A stretch of 64,000 nt of DNA. Origin: Christensenella sp. UBA2853. Lineage in GTDB: Bacteria > Bacillota > Clostridia > Christensenellales > Aristaeellaceae. Position 1 is the stretch's first letter. Each line of letters opens with the position of its first letter. The notes under the pieces are model-generated. The model worked only from the letters and a program-made list of their open reading frames with translations, ran no database searches and was not told where the DNA came from. Location of the stretch: assembly GCA_002350845.1 (NCBI GenBank), contig DEFL01000057.1, positions 18,917 through 82,916 of the forward strand. The letters are read 5' to 3'. Below, in pieces: positions 57,777 to 64,000 of the stretch. The translations under genes and the position numbers were made by a program.

Positions 57777-58916
57777 TCAGTCTATGGCAAGGAAATTCTT
57801 CAGCTTATTCCGGTTGCCTCTCAGGTTGGGGACAATGACGGACATCCCGCCGATGACCTGCGAATGATAGCCTCCGGCCGAAGGGATGGTCATGGTGGAA
57901 ATCTCCGCATTCTGGCAGCGGATGGCCATCGGGATCAGGCGCAGCACATCGCCTGCGGAGAGGTCCGTCGCCACCGCGTCCAGGTTTTCCGTGACGACCT
58001 TCGTGATCTCGGCAAACGTCAGCTGCATGACCTTGTGGAACCCGGCCTCGATCACCTTTCTCTGCCGCTCCGTGCGCGCAAAGTCGTTGTCGATCTTGCG
58101 GATTCTGGCATAGCACAGCGCCTGCTTTCCGGTCAGGTGGGTCTTCTCTCCCCACTCCCAGAGCAGCTGGTCCTCCTCGCGGTCGCCTGTATAGGTATTG
58201 TAGAAACGCAGAATGCTGTTGACCTGCTTCTGTTCCGCTTCGGAGACATCCACGTCAATCCCGCCAATCGCATCGATGAGACGGATCAGCCGGGCAAAAT
58301 TGACTTCCATATAGGCATCCGCCTCGACGCCGAACACGCTGCGCAGCGTTTTTCTCAGCAGGCGGTCACCGCCCCAGATATAGGCGGCATTGAGGCGGTT
58401 GGCGGACCGCCCGGGGATGTTCACATACATATCCCTGAGGAAGGAAACCATCTTAATGGTTTTGCGGTCGGCGTTGATCTGCACGAGAATGGTCGTGTCC
58501 GCCCGGCCGCGCTTGTCCTCCTCATAGGAATCCGACCCGATCAGAAGAAGGGTGTAGACATCGGTGTCCGCGATGGAGGAATCCTCGGGGATCACCAGAA
58601 AATCCGTTTCGTCCTGTTCCGCGAGCACTTTCAGGAGTTCCTCTTCCGTCATGGGCTGAAGGTCTTCCGCATTCTCCTGAGCAAAACTGTCGTTGAGATC
58701 CAGGTCAGAGAACCAGTCATCATCCAGATCCAGAAGGCCGGCATCCTCCGCCGCGGCGGGTTCCGTCACGGTTTCCTCTGTCACGGTCTCCTCCGGTACC
58801 GCTTCCTCCAGGATCGTCTCCTCTTCCTCGAGCTCCCAGATGACGTCCTCCGCGCCTGCACATGTGCAGGTGCAGAGCATGACCAGGATCAGAATCCATG
58901 CTGTCCACTGTTTCAA
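57777..58916 (-). CDS. LCP (LytR-CpsA-Psr) family protein
   Basis: A 379-residue exported protein. A signal or anchor helix (WTAWILILVMLCTCTCAGA) is followed by a long acidic spacer rich in Glu and Asp (about residues 25-105) and the LCP domain (VYTLLLIGSDSYEEDKRGRADTTILVQIN ... VSFLRDMYVNIPG...NRLNAAYIWGG ... ALCYARIRKIDNDFARTERQRKVI). LCP enzymes attach glycopolymers to peptidoglycan; the catalytic Arg and Asp residues are present. TTG 58916 is the likely start: it overlaps the cca stop (TTGA) and has GGAG 10 bases upstream. Confidence 0.9.
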   Translation of the reverse strand: MKQWTAWILILVMLCTCTCAGAEDVIWELEEEETILEEAVPEETVTEETVTEPAAAEDAGLLDLDDDWFSDLDLNDSFAQENAEDLQPMTEEELLKVLAEQDETDFLVIPEDSSIADTDVYTLLLIGSDSYEEDKRGRADTTILVQINADRKTIKMVSFLRDMYVNIPGRSANRLNAAYIWGGDRLLRKTLRSVFGVEADAYMEVNFARLIRLIDAIGGIDVDVSEAEQKQVNSILRFYNTYTGDREEDQLLWEWGEKTHLTGKQALCYARIRKIDNDFARTERQRKVIEAGFHKVMQLTFAEITKVVTENLDAVATDLSAGDVLRLIPMAIRCQNAEISTMTIPSAGGYHSQVIGGMSVIVPNLRGNRNKLKNFLAID

Positions 58917-60283
58917 GTGTTCTTTTCTCCTTTGCAAGTAAGTTGTGAGGCTGTCTTCAGCAGTGCTTCCCGCTCATTGGGGAGGTCACCGGCAATCACC
59001 CGGTCAAGGAGTGCGGTGAGCACATTCCCGACCGTCTTCCCCGCAGGAATACCGTGATCAATCAGGTCCCGGCCGTTCACTGCAAGATCCCGCAGGGTCA
59101 CGCATGGATGCTGTGCGACCAGTTCCTGCAGTTTCTGCAGCCGCAGGGCATGTGCACGTTCCACATGCTCGCGGTCAAACGTTCCCTTGCTCAGCGCATC
59201 CGCCCGCTGCACTTCCATGAGCTGCATGAGCGTTTCCTCGCCGTAAGCGGCCAGGCGCCGGCGGAGCATTTTCTCATTCTCCTCCAGAGGGAGATCATGA
59301 TCCCTGACCAGAACCAGGACCCGGTCCCTTGTTCTGTTGTCCACCCGCATCCGTTCCATGGCGGAGGCGACAAGCTTCACGGAAATCTCGGCATGGCCGT
59401 AAGCATGTCCGATCCCCCGTTCGTCCACGGTAAAGGCTTTGGGCTTTCCTGCATCATGAAAGAGCATGGTCAGCCGGAGCACCGTTTCCGGGGGCACTTC
59501 CGCCACAGAACGGGCCAGGTGTTCGTAGACCGTAAAATGATGATACGGATTGTGCTGAAGGAAACCGACCGAGGCCTCCAGTTCCGGGAAGATACTGCAG
59601 ATCACCTCGGGATATCCCATCAGGATCTCACGCACGCCCTGCCCGCACAGGAGTTTCTGCACTTCCTGCCAGATCCGCTCGGAAGCAACATGAGACAGCG
59701 TCTCATACAGAAGACGAATCGCACGGTCTGTTTCTTCCTCTATATTAAAGGCATAGACAGAGGCAAAGCGCAGGGCGCGCAGGATTCTCAGTGCATCCTC
59801 ATCAAAGCGCTTCTCAGCAGCCCCGACGCACCGAATCACCCGGGCCTCGAGATCCTCCCGTCCCCCGAAAAAGTCCTTCAGGCCTTCCTCCGGGTGATAG
59901 GCCATCGCATTGATCGTAAAATCGCGTCGTGCGAGATCTTCCTTCAGACTCCGCACAAACCGGACCGAGTCCGGATGACGATGATCTGTATAGACGCCGT
60001 CCGCACGGTAGGTTGTCACTTCATAGGGCACATGGTCCACAACCACCGTCACCGTGCCGTGCTGCAGCCCGGTCTCCACAATCCGGCTGGAGGGCATGTC
60101 CGAAAACGCACGCTCCACCTCCGCGGGCTCCGCCGATGTGCAGATATCCCAGTCTTTGGGTTCCCTGCCCAGCAGTGTATCCCGCACACAGCCGCCGACC
60201 GCATAGGCTTCATACCCCTGTGCATTGAGCCGGCCGATGACCTGTGCAGCCGCTTCGGGGAGCCTGAAAAGAACTTCCTTCAT
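58913..60283 (-). CDS. cca: CCA tRNA nucleotidyltransferase
   Basis: A 456-residue enzyme that builds or repairs the 3' CCA end of tRNA. The nucleotidyltransferase site is VGGCVRDTLLGREPKDWDICTS (Asp44 and Asp46), then RRDFTINAMAYHP. A central RNA-binding region and an HD domain (LFHDAGKPKAF ... HAEIS ... VRDHDLPLEENEK) follow, which may give phosphatase activity. The stop overlaps the start of the LCP gene. Confidence 0.95.
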   Translation of the reverse strand: MKEVLFRLPEAAAQVIGRLNAQGYEAYAVGGCVRDTLLGREPKDWDICTSAEPAEVERAFSDMPSSRIVETGLQHGTVTVVVDHVPYEVTTYRADGVYTDHRHPDSVRFVRSLKEDLARRDFTINAMAYHPEEGLKDFFGGREDLEARVIRCVGAAEKRFDEDALRILRALRFASVYAFNIEEETDRAIRLLYETLSHVASERIWQEVQKLLCGQGVREILMGYPEVICSIFPELEASVGFLQHNPYHHFTVYEHLARSVAEVPPETVLRLTMLFHDAGKPKAFTVDERGIGHAYGHAEISVKLVASAMERMRVDNRTRDRVLVLVRDHDLPLEENEKMLRRRLAAYGEETLMQLMEVQRADALSKGTFDREHVERAHALRLQKLQELVAQHPCVTLRDLAVNGRDLIDHGIPAGKTVGNVLTALLDRVIAGDLPNEREALLKTASQLTCKGEKNT

Positions 60284-60523
60284 TCCATCACCTTCACCTG
60301 TCTATTGTACCATGATTTTGGGTTCTCTCAACGCACCGTCCCGCAAAAGCATCATGTTTGATTCCTGTTGTTTGTGCATTATGTAGATTTTAATCGTATT
60401 TTTATGTCGTTATTGCACGAATTTACTGTTTTTTGATTATTTTGAGCCTGTTCAGCCCCGAAAAATACCGTTTGGAGTGCAGGCTGAGACGCTTTTTTTC
60501 CAGCAAAACAGGCGATTTTTTGC
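60284..60523. other. AT-rich intergenic stretch between cca and the rpsM promoter
   Basis: No gene is seen. A minus-strand promoter for cca, TTGAGA (60326-60331) and TACAAT (60304-60309) spaced by 16, sits at the left. An AGCCTG...CAGGCT inverted repeat with CTTTTTTTCC seven bases later (about 60446-60499) looks loosely like the end of a small transcript, but the spacing is poor for a terminator. Confidence 0.4.
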
Positions 60524-60552
60524 TTTACAATTTCAGCTGTTCATGGTAGTAT
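60524..60552 (+). promoter_or_regulatory. Promoter of the rpsM-rplQ operon
   Basis: TTTACA (60524-60529) and TAGTAT (60547-60552) are spaced by 17 bases; transcription should start near 60559, leaving a 270-base leader. Confidence 0.65.
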
Positions 60553-60558
60553 TTCTTG

Positions 60559-60828
60559 GTTACCATTTCGCTTGACCAATGGGCGGCTGATTGCGCTTCT
60601 CCTGCGCGTGTTCCACTGGTCAAACGGTTCAGATGGTACGCACCGGAGTCCGTGTCCCTTCCAATTGTCATGGATTCTGATGCGCCGCGCACCTGCTTTC
60701 ACCAGGGGACGGCAGACAGACAGATCGTCGCATTCGCGGGGAGGGTTGCCCTGCCAACGCAGATGACTGTTTCCTTCCCAGGACAGTCAAGGGGACTGTC
60801 CAGTAGTATTTGGAGGTGTTTTACACAC
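60559..60828 (+). promoter_or_regulatory. Long structured 5' leader of the alpha ribosomal operon
   Basis: The leader folds first into a long arm: TACCAT (60561-60566) with ATGGTA (60633-60638), TTGACCAATGG (60572-60582) with CCACTGGTCAA (60613-60623, one mismatch) and GCGC (60593-60596) with GCGC (60604-60607). Near its end, GGACAGTC (60781-60788) can pair with GACTGTCC (60794-60801) or, as ACAGTCA, with TGACTGT (60764-60770), but not both. This looks like a regulatory switch. I do not recognise it as a named ribosomal leader. Confidence 0.55.
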
Positions 60829-61206
60829 ATGGCACGCATTGCGGGCGTTGACCTGCCCAGAGAAAAGCGCGTGGAGATTGGCCTGACCTACATTTACGGT
60901 ATCGGTCTGACCACTTCCCAGAAGATGCTCGCTGATGTTGGGATTAATCCTGACACGCGGGTAAAGGATCTCTCCGAGACCGAAATCAGCAAGCTGCGTG
61001 ACTACATCGAGCATAACCTGCATGTTGAGGGCGATCTCCGTCGTGAAGTCTCCCTGAACATCAAGCGCCTGACTGAAATCGGCTGCTATCGTGGTGTCCG
61101 TCATCGCCGTGGTCTTCCTGTCCGCGGTCAGAACACCAAACAGAATGCTCGTACCCGCAAGGGTCCCAAGCGCACCATTGCAGGCAAGAAGAAAGCCACA
61201 AAGTAA
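60829..61206 (+). CDS. rpsM: 30S ribosomal protein S13
   Basis: A 125-residue S13 (MARIAGVDLPREKRVEIGLTYIYGIGLTTSQKMLADVGI; basic end RTRKGPKRTIAGKKKATK). The start at 60829 is fixed by family alignment in memory; the frame open from 60556 is the leader. GGAGGT lies 11 bases upstream. infA and rpmJ, which often precede rpsM, are absent here. Confidence 0.97.
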   Translation: MARIAGVDLPREKRVEIGLTYIYGIGLTTSQKMLADVGINPDTRVKDLSETEISKLRDYIEHNLHVEGDLRREVSLNIKRLTEIGCYRGVRHRRGLPVRGQNTKQNARTRKGPKRTIAGKKKATK

Positions 61207-61247
61207 TTTACGTATAGCCCGATAAAACGGGCACGGAGGGATGATAC

Positions 61248-61652
61248 ATGGCACCCAAGCAGGCCAAAATGAAGAAGGCTGTGCGCAAGCGCAAGGAGCG
61301 CAAGCTTGTGGAGCGCGGCACGGCCCATATCACTTCTTCTTTCAATAATACAATTGTCACTATTACCGATACTCAGGGCAATGCTCTGTCCTGGGCTTCT
61401 GCCGGCGGACTCGGTTTCCGTGGCAGCAAGAAGTCCACTCCCTTTGCCGCTCAGATGGCTGCCGAAACGGCCGCCAAAGCCGCTATGGAATACGGCCTTA
61501 AGTCTGTGGAGGTTTTCGTCAAGGGTCCTGGCTCCGGCCGTGAAGCAGCTATCCGTTCTCTGCAGGCTGCTGGTCTGGACGTCAACATGATCAAGGACGT
61601 TACACCTATTCCCCACAACGGCTGCCGCCCGCCAAAGCGTCGTCGCGTTTAA
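61248..61652 (+). CDS. rpsK: 30S ribosomal protein S11
   Basis: A 134-residue S11. HITSSFNNTIVTITDTQGNALSWASAGGLGFRGSKKSTPFAAQ and the terminal VTPIPHNGCRPPKRRRV are diagnostic. It follows rpsM in the usual order and is read in one operon. Confidence 0.98.
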   Translation: MAPKQAKMKKAVRKRKERKLVERGTAHITSSFNNTIVTITDTQGNALSWASAGGLGFRGSKKSTPFAAQMAAETAAKAAMEYGLKSVEVFVKGPGSGREAAIRSLQAAGLDVNMIKDVTPIPHNGCRPPKRRRV

Positions 61653-61676
61653 AGGTTTTGAAGGAGGACTACGAAC

Positions 61677-62273
61677 ATGGCAACCAATAAGCAGCCGATC
61701 GCCAAGAAGTGCCGGAGTTTCGACGTATCTCCGGCCGTCATGGGATACGGCAATAAGAAATCGACCCGTAACCCCGGCGGCAACCGTCGCAAGAAGGTTT
61801 CTGAATACGGGGCTCAGCTGAAGGAAAAGCAGAAGGTCAAGTTCGTCTACGGTGTTCAGGAAAAGCAGTTCCACCGCTATTACCTGAAGGCCACCAACAT
61901 GAAGGGTGTTACCGGCGACAACATGCTCCGTCTCCTTGAACTTCGTCTGGACAATGTTGTTTATCGTCTTGGTCTTGCCAAGACCCGCCGCATGGCCCGT
62001 CAGATTGTTGTCCATGGACACATCCGCGTGAATGGCCAGAAGGTGGATATCCCGTCCTACTCTGTGAAGGTTGGCGACGTGATCACGCTTCGTCCCCGCA
62101 GTGCTGAGATGGATATGTTCAAGACCCTGCGCGAAGGCACCACCGTGCTGACGCCCAAGTGGCTTGCGTTTGATGCCCCGAACCTCACCGGTAATGTGAA
62201 TGCTCTTCCTGCACGCGAAGATATCGACATGCAGATCCAGGAGAACATGATCGTCGAATATTACTCCCGTTAA
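61677..62273 (+). CDS. rpsD: 30S ribosomal protein S4
   Basis: A 198-residue S4. It lacks the four-Cys zinc knot, so it is the zinc-free form. The S4 RNA-binding domain is at about residues 88-150 (RLDNVVYRLGLAKTRRMARQIVVHGHIRVNGQKVDIPSYSVKVGD). Its presence inside this operon fits the common arrangement. S4 is an autoregulator of this operon in some bacteria and is the obvious candidate ligand for the leader upstream of rpsM. Confidence 0.97.
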   Translation: MATNKQPIAKKCRSFDVSPAVMGYGNKKSTRNPGGNRRKKVSEYGAQLKEKQKVKFVYGVQEKQFHRYYLKATNMKGVTGDNMLRLLELRLDNVVYRLGLAKTRRMARQIVVHGHIRVNGQKVDIPSYSVKVGDVITLRPRSAEMDMFKTLREGTTVLTPKWLAFDAPNLTGNVNALPAREDIDMQIQENMIVEYYSR

Positions 62274-62368
62274 GTCTGCGATGCAGCCTGACAGGAGACG
62301 CAATCTGCTGACAGCATGGATTGTCAGGCAGCAAACCATCGAAGACCCCATTGAGGAGGATAAGCGTA

Positions 62369-63319
62369 ATGACCGGAGAATTCGAACAGGCTCGCATCGA
62401 ATGTGTGGAAGCCAAAGAGAACTACGGCAAGTTTGTTGTAGAACCGCTCGAGCGTGGGTTTGGACAGACCCTGGGCAACGCCCTGCGTCGCGTCCTGCTC
62501 TCTTCCCTTCCCGGCGCTGCATTCTCATCCGTGCACATCGAAGGTGTGCAGCATGAGTTTTCCACGGTGCCCGGCGTCAAGGAAGATGTTTCTGAGCTGA
62601 TTCTCAACCTCAAGGGCATGGCAATCAAGCTGTACAATGAGGATGAGACCCCCAAGACTGTCACTGTCGATGCAAAGGGTCCCTGTGTTCTCACCGGGGC
62701 TGACATCGTCACCGATCAGGATGTGGAAGTCATCTCTCAGAACATGCATCTTGCCACTCTCAATGAGGATGCACATCTTCAGATGCAGATGACCGTCGGC
62801 CACGGCCACGGTTATGTAAGCGCTGATAAGAACAAGACACCCACCATGCCTATCGGAGTGATTCCGATCGACTCGATTTTCACCCCCATTCGGAAGGTGA
62901 ATTACACAGTTGAAGATACGCGTGTTGGGCAGATGACCGACTTTGACAAGCTCACGCTGGAAATCTGGACCAACGGCACCATGAAGCCTGAAGAGGCGAT
63001 CAGCTGTGCCGCCAAGATTCTCACTGAGCACCTGCAGCTCTTTGTTTCCCTCACCGATCAGGTTATCATTCCTCCGGCACCGCCTGTTGTGGATGACAAC
63101 AACAAGGACAAGGTCCTTGAAATGACCATTGAGGAACTGGATCTGTCTGTCAGAGCCTATAACTGCCTGAAGCGCGCCAACATCAACACGGTGGCTGAAC
63201 TTGTGACACGCAATCAGGAAGATATGATGAAGGTTCGCAACCTTGGCCGCAAGAGTCTCGAAGAAGTCGAACAGAAACTTCAGGGACTCGGCCTGGGCCT
63301 CAAGCCGAACGAAGAATAA
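62369..63319 (+). CDS. rpoA: RNA polymerase alpha subunit
   Basis: A 316-residue alpha subunit. The N-terminal assembly domain (KFVVEPLERGFGQTLGNALRRVLLSSLPG) and the C-terminal DNA-binding domain (LDLSVRAYNCLKRANINTVAELVTRNQEDMMKVRNLGRKSLEEVEQKL) are both complete. ATG 62369 follows GAGGAGGATAAGC; the frame from 62321 is not supported. Confidence 0.98.
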   Translation: MTGEFEQARIECVEAKENYGKFVVEPLERGFGQTLGNALRRVLLSSLPGAAFSSVHIEGVQHEFSTVPGVKEDVSELILNLKGMAIKLYNEDETPKTVTVDAKGPCVLTGADIVTDQDVEVISQNMHLATLNEDAHLQMQMTVGHGHGYVSADKNKTPTMPIGVIPIDSIFTPIRKVNYTVEDTRVGQMTDFDKLTLEIWTNGTMKPEEAISCAAKILTEHLQLFVSLTDQVIIPPAPPVVDDNNKDKVLEMTIEELDLSVRAYNCLKRANINTVAELVTRNQEDMMKVRNLGRKSLEEVEQKLQGLGLGLKPNEE

Positions 63320-63375
63320 CGCGGTTGTCCAAAATGCAGATTTCTGCATAACCCGTGTAAGGAGGAAAACACCCC

Positions 63376-63888
63376 ATGGCACATCAACGTAAGCTGGGTC
63401 GCGTTGCTAGTCAGCGTAAGGCTCTGCTCCGTAATCAGGTGACGAATCTCATCTGGTATGGCCGCATTGAGACGACCGAAGCCAAGGCGAAGGAAGTTCG
63501 CAGCATGGCTGAGCATCTCATTACACTGGCTATCCGTGAATGTGATAACAATGTAAACGTTACCAAGGAAACCCATAACGACAAGGGCCAGCTGGTTACG
63601 CTGGACGTCGTTAATGATGCTCCCTCCAAGCTGCATGCACGCCGTATGATCATGGCGTACCTCTACGACCTGAAGGAGCCGAAGAAGGCAGACGAGAACA
63701 AGGCTGAATACAAAGAGCGCACCAAGGACAACAAGCATCCTGTGGTCGAAAAGCTCTTCCGTGAAATCGGCCCGAAGTACAAGGCTCTGAATGCTGAAAA
63801 GCAGCAGAGCGGCGGCTATACCCGCATTTACAAGGTTGGCCCGCGCCGTGGTGATGGTGCAGAAATGGTCATCCTGGAGCTCGTGTAA
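63376..63888 (+). CDS. rplQ: 50S ribosomal protein L17, with internal extension
   Basis: A 170-residue L17. The start (MAHQRKLGRVASQRKALLRNQVTNLIWYGRIETTEAKAKEVRSMAEHLITLA) and end (GGYTRIYKVGPRRGDGAEMVILEL) are standard, but the family is usually near 115-130 residues. About 40-50 extra residues, lysine- and glutamate-rich (LYDLKEPKKADENKAEYKER), lie in the middle. It closes the operon. Confidence 0.95.
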   Translation: MAHQRKLGRVASQRKALLRNQVTNLIWYGRIETTEAKAKEVRSMAEHLITLAIRECDNNVNVTKETHNDKGQLVTLDVVNDAPSKLHARRMIMAYLYDLKEPKKADENKAEYKERTKDNKHPVVEKLFREIGPKYKALNAEKQQSGGYTRIYKVGPRRGDGAEMVILELV

Positions 63889-63928
63889 GAAACACGTTTC
63901 GCACATATACTGACACATCAAAGCAAAT

Positions 63929-63970
63929 AAAAGCTGCGGTCTGAGCACACAGACCGCAGCTTTTAATTTC
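63929..63970 (+). terminator. Terminator of the rpsM-rplQ operon
   Basis: A 15-bp perfect stem (63929-63943 with 63950-63964) around a 6-base loop is followed by AATTTC; the T residues of the stem end supply the U run. Confidence 0.85.
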
Positions 63971-64000
63971 CTTTCATTTTCTGGCTCTTCACGGAAAGTT

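Noticed and set aside
60446..60499. Small RNA ending at CTTTTTTTCC
   Set aside because: The inverted repeat is seven bases away from the T run and no clear promoter precedes it, so a transcript cannot be supported.
1..64000. CRISPR arrays, tRNA or rRNA genes, insertion sequences, prophage
   Set aside because: No regularly spaced direct repeats, tRNA-like cloverleaf, rRNA sequence, transposase, integrase or phage structural gene was recognised in the window.

Overview
The window looks like chromosome of a fairly GC-rich (mid-50s percent by eye) monoderm Firmicute, most likely a gut- or rumen-type member of class Clostridia. The support is: an L27 precursor with the Firmicutes N-terminal extension beside its Prp protease; a PyrR-type attenuator ahead of pyrR; a cdaA-cdaR c-di-AMP pair; an rplU leader RNA; DegV, YitT, LCP and BMP-type nucleoside transport genes; and rpsM-rpsK-rpsD-rpoA-rplQ order. 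Species cannot be named from sequence alone. I see no tRNA, rRNA, CRISPR array, prophage or insertion sequence.

Layout. 1-4.8 kb: an M18 aminopeptidase (C-terminus cut by the window edge), an exported FMN/FAD reductase and its LysR-type neighbour. 5-9.9 kb: a lipoprotein, an ABC exporter, an MFS transporter and a TetR regulator. 10-12.4 kb: an unusual TSUP-permease/polyprenol-kinase-like fusion and a HAD phosphatase. 12.4-28.1 kb: a carbohydrate region read as fructan utilisation, with two LacI regulators, two sugar ABC importers, a cytoplasmic and a lipoprotein GH32 enzyme, a large modular carbohydrate-binding lipoprotein, and a fructokinase gene carrying an apparent frameshift. Operator-like palindromes lie in both importer promoters. 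28.2-32.9 kb: an SH3b protein, rplU-prp-rpmA, a DUF554 protein, a MATE pump and rpmB. 33-38.1 kb: DegV, an RsmF-like methylase, an acidic membrane protein, cdaR and cdaA. 38.3-41.7 kb: purE-purC-purO-purB, with an archaeal-type IMP cyclohydrolase. 42-47 kb: BMP nucleoside ABC importer. 47-51.9 kb: SIMPL protein, YitT, two tandem DUF45 metallopeptidases, uraA, pyrR with attenuator. 52.4-55.9 kb: GntR-PHP phosphatase-pepF operon and secG. 56-60.3 kb: uronate catabolism pair (kduI and a KduD-like SDR), an LCP protein and cca. 60.5-64 kb: the alpha ribosomal operon preceded by a long leader that can fold in alternative ways.

How the parts fit. In the fructan locus the surface lipoproteins would bind and cut fructan, the LplB/LplC-type importer with its binding protein would bring in oligosaccharides, the cytoplasmic GH32 would split them and fructokinase would phosphorylate fructose. 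Nucleoside import beside de novo purine genes, and uracil import beside pyrR, indicate coordinated salvage and synthesis of nucleotides.

The features most worth following up are the TSUP-kinase fusion, the rpsM leader, the fructan operators with the frameshifted kinase, and a recurring pattern of GC-rich hairpins placed just after genes for exported proteins. All functional statements are inferred from sequence motifs and gene context read by eye; no database search was run.
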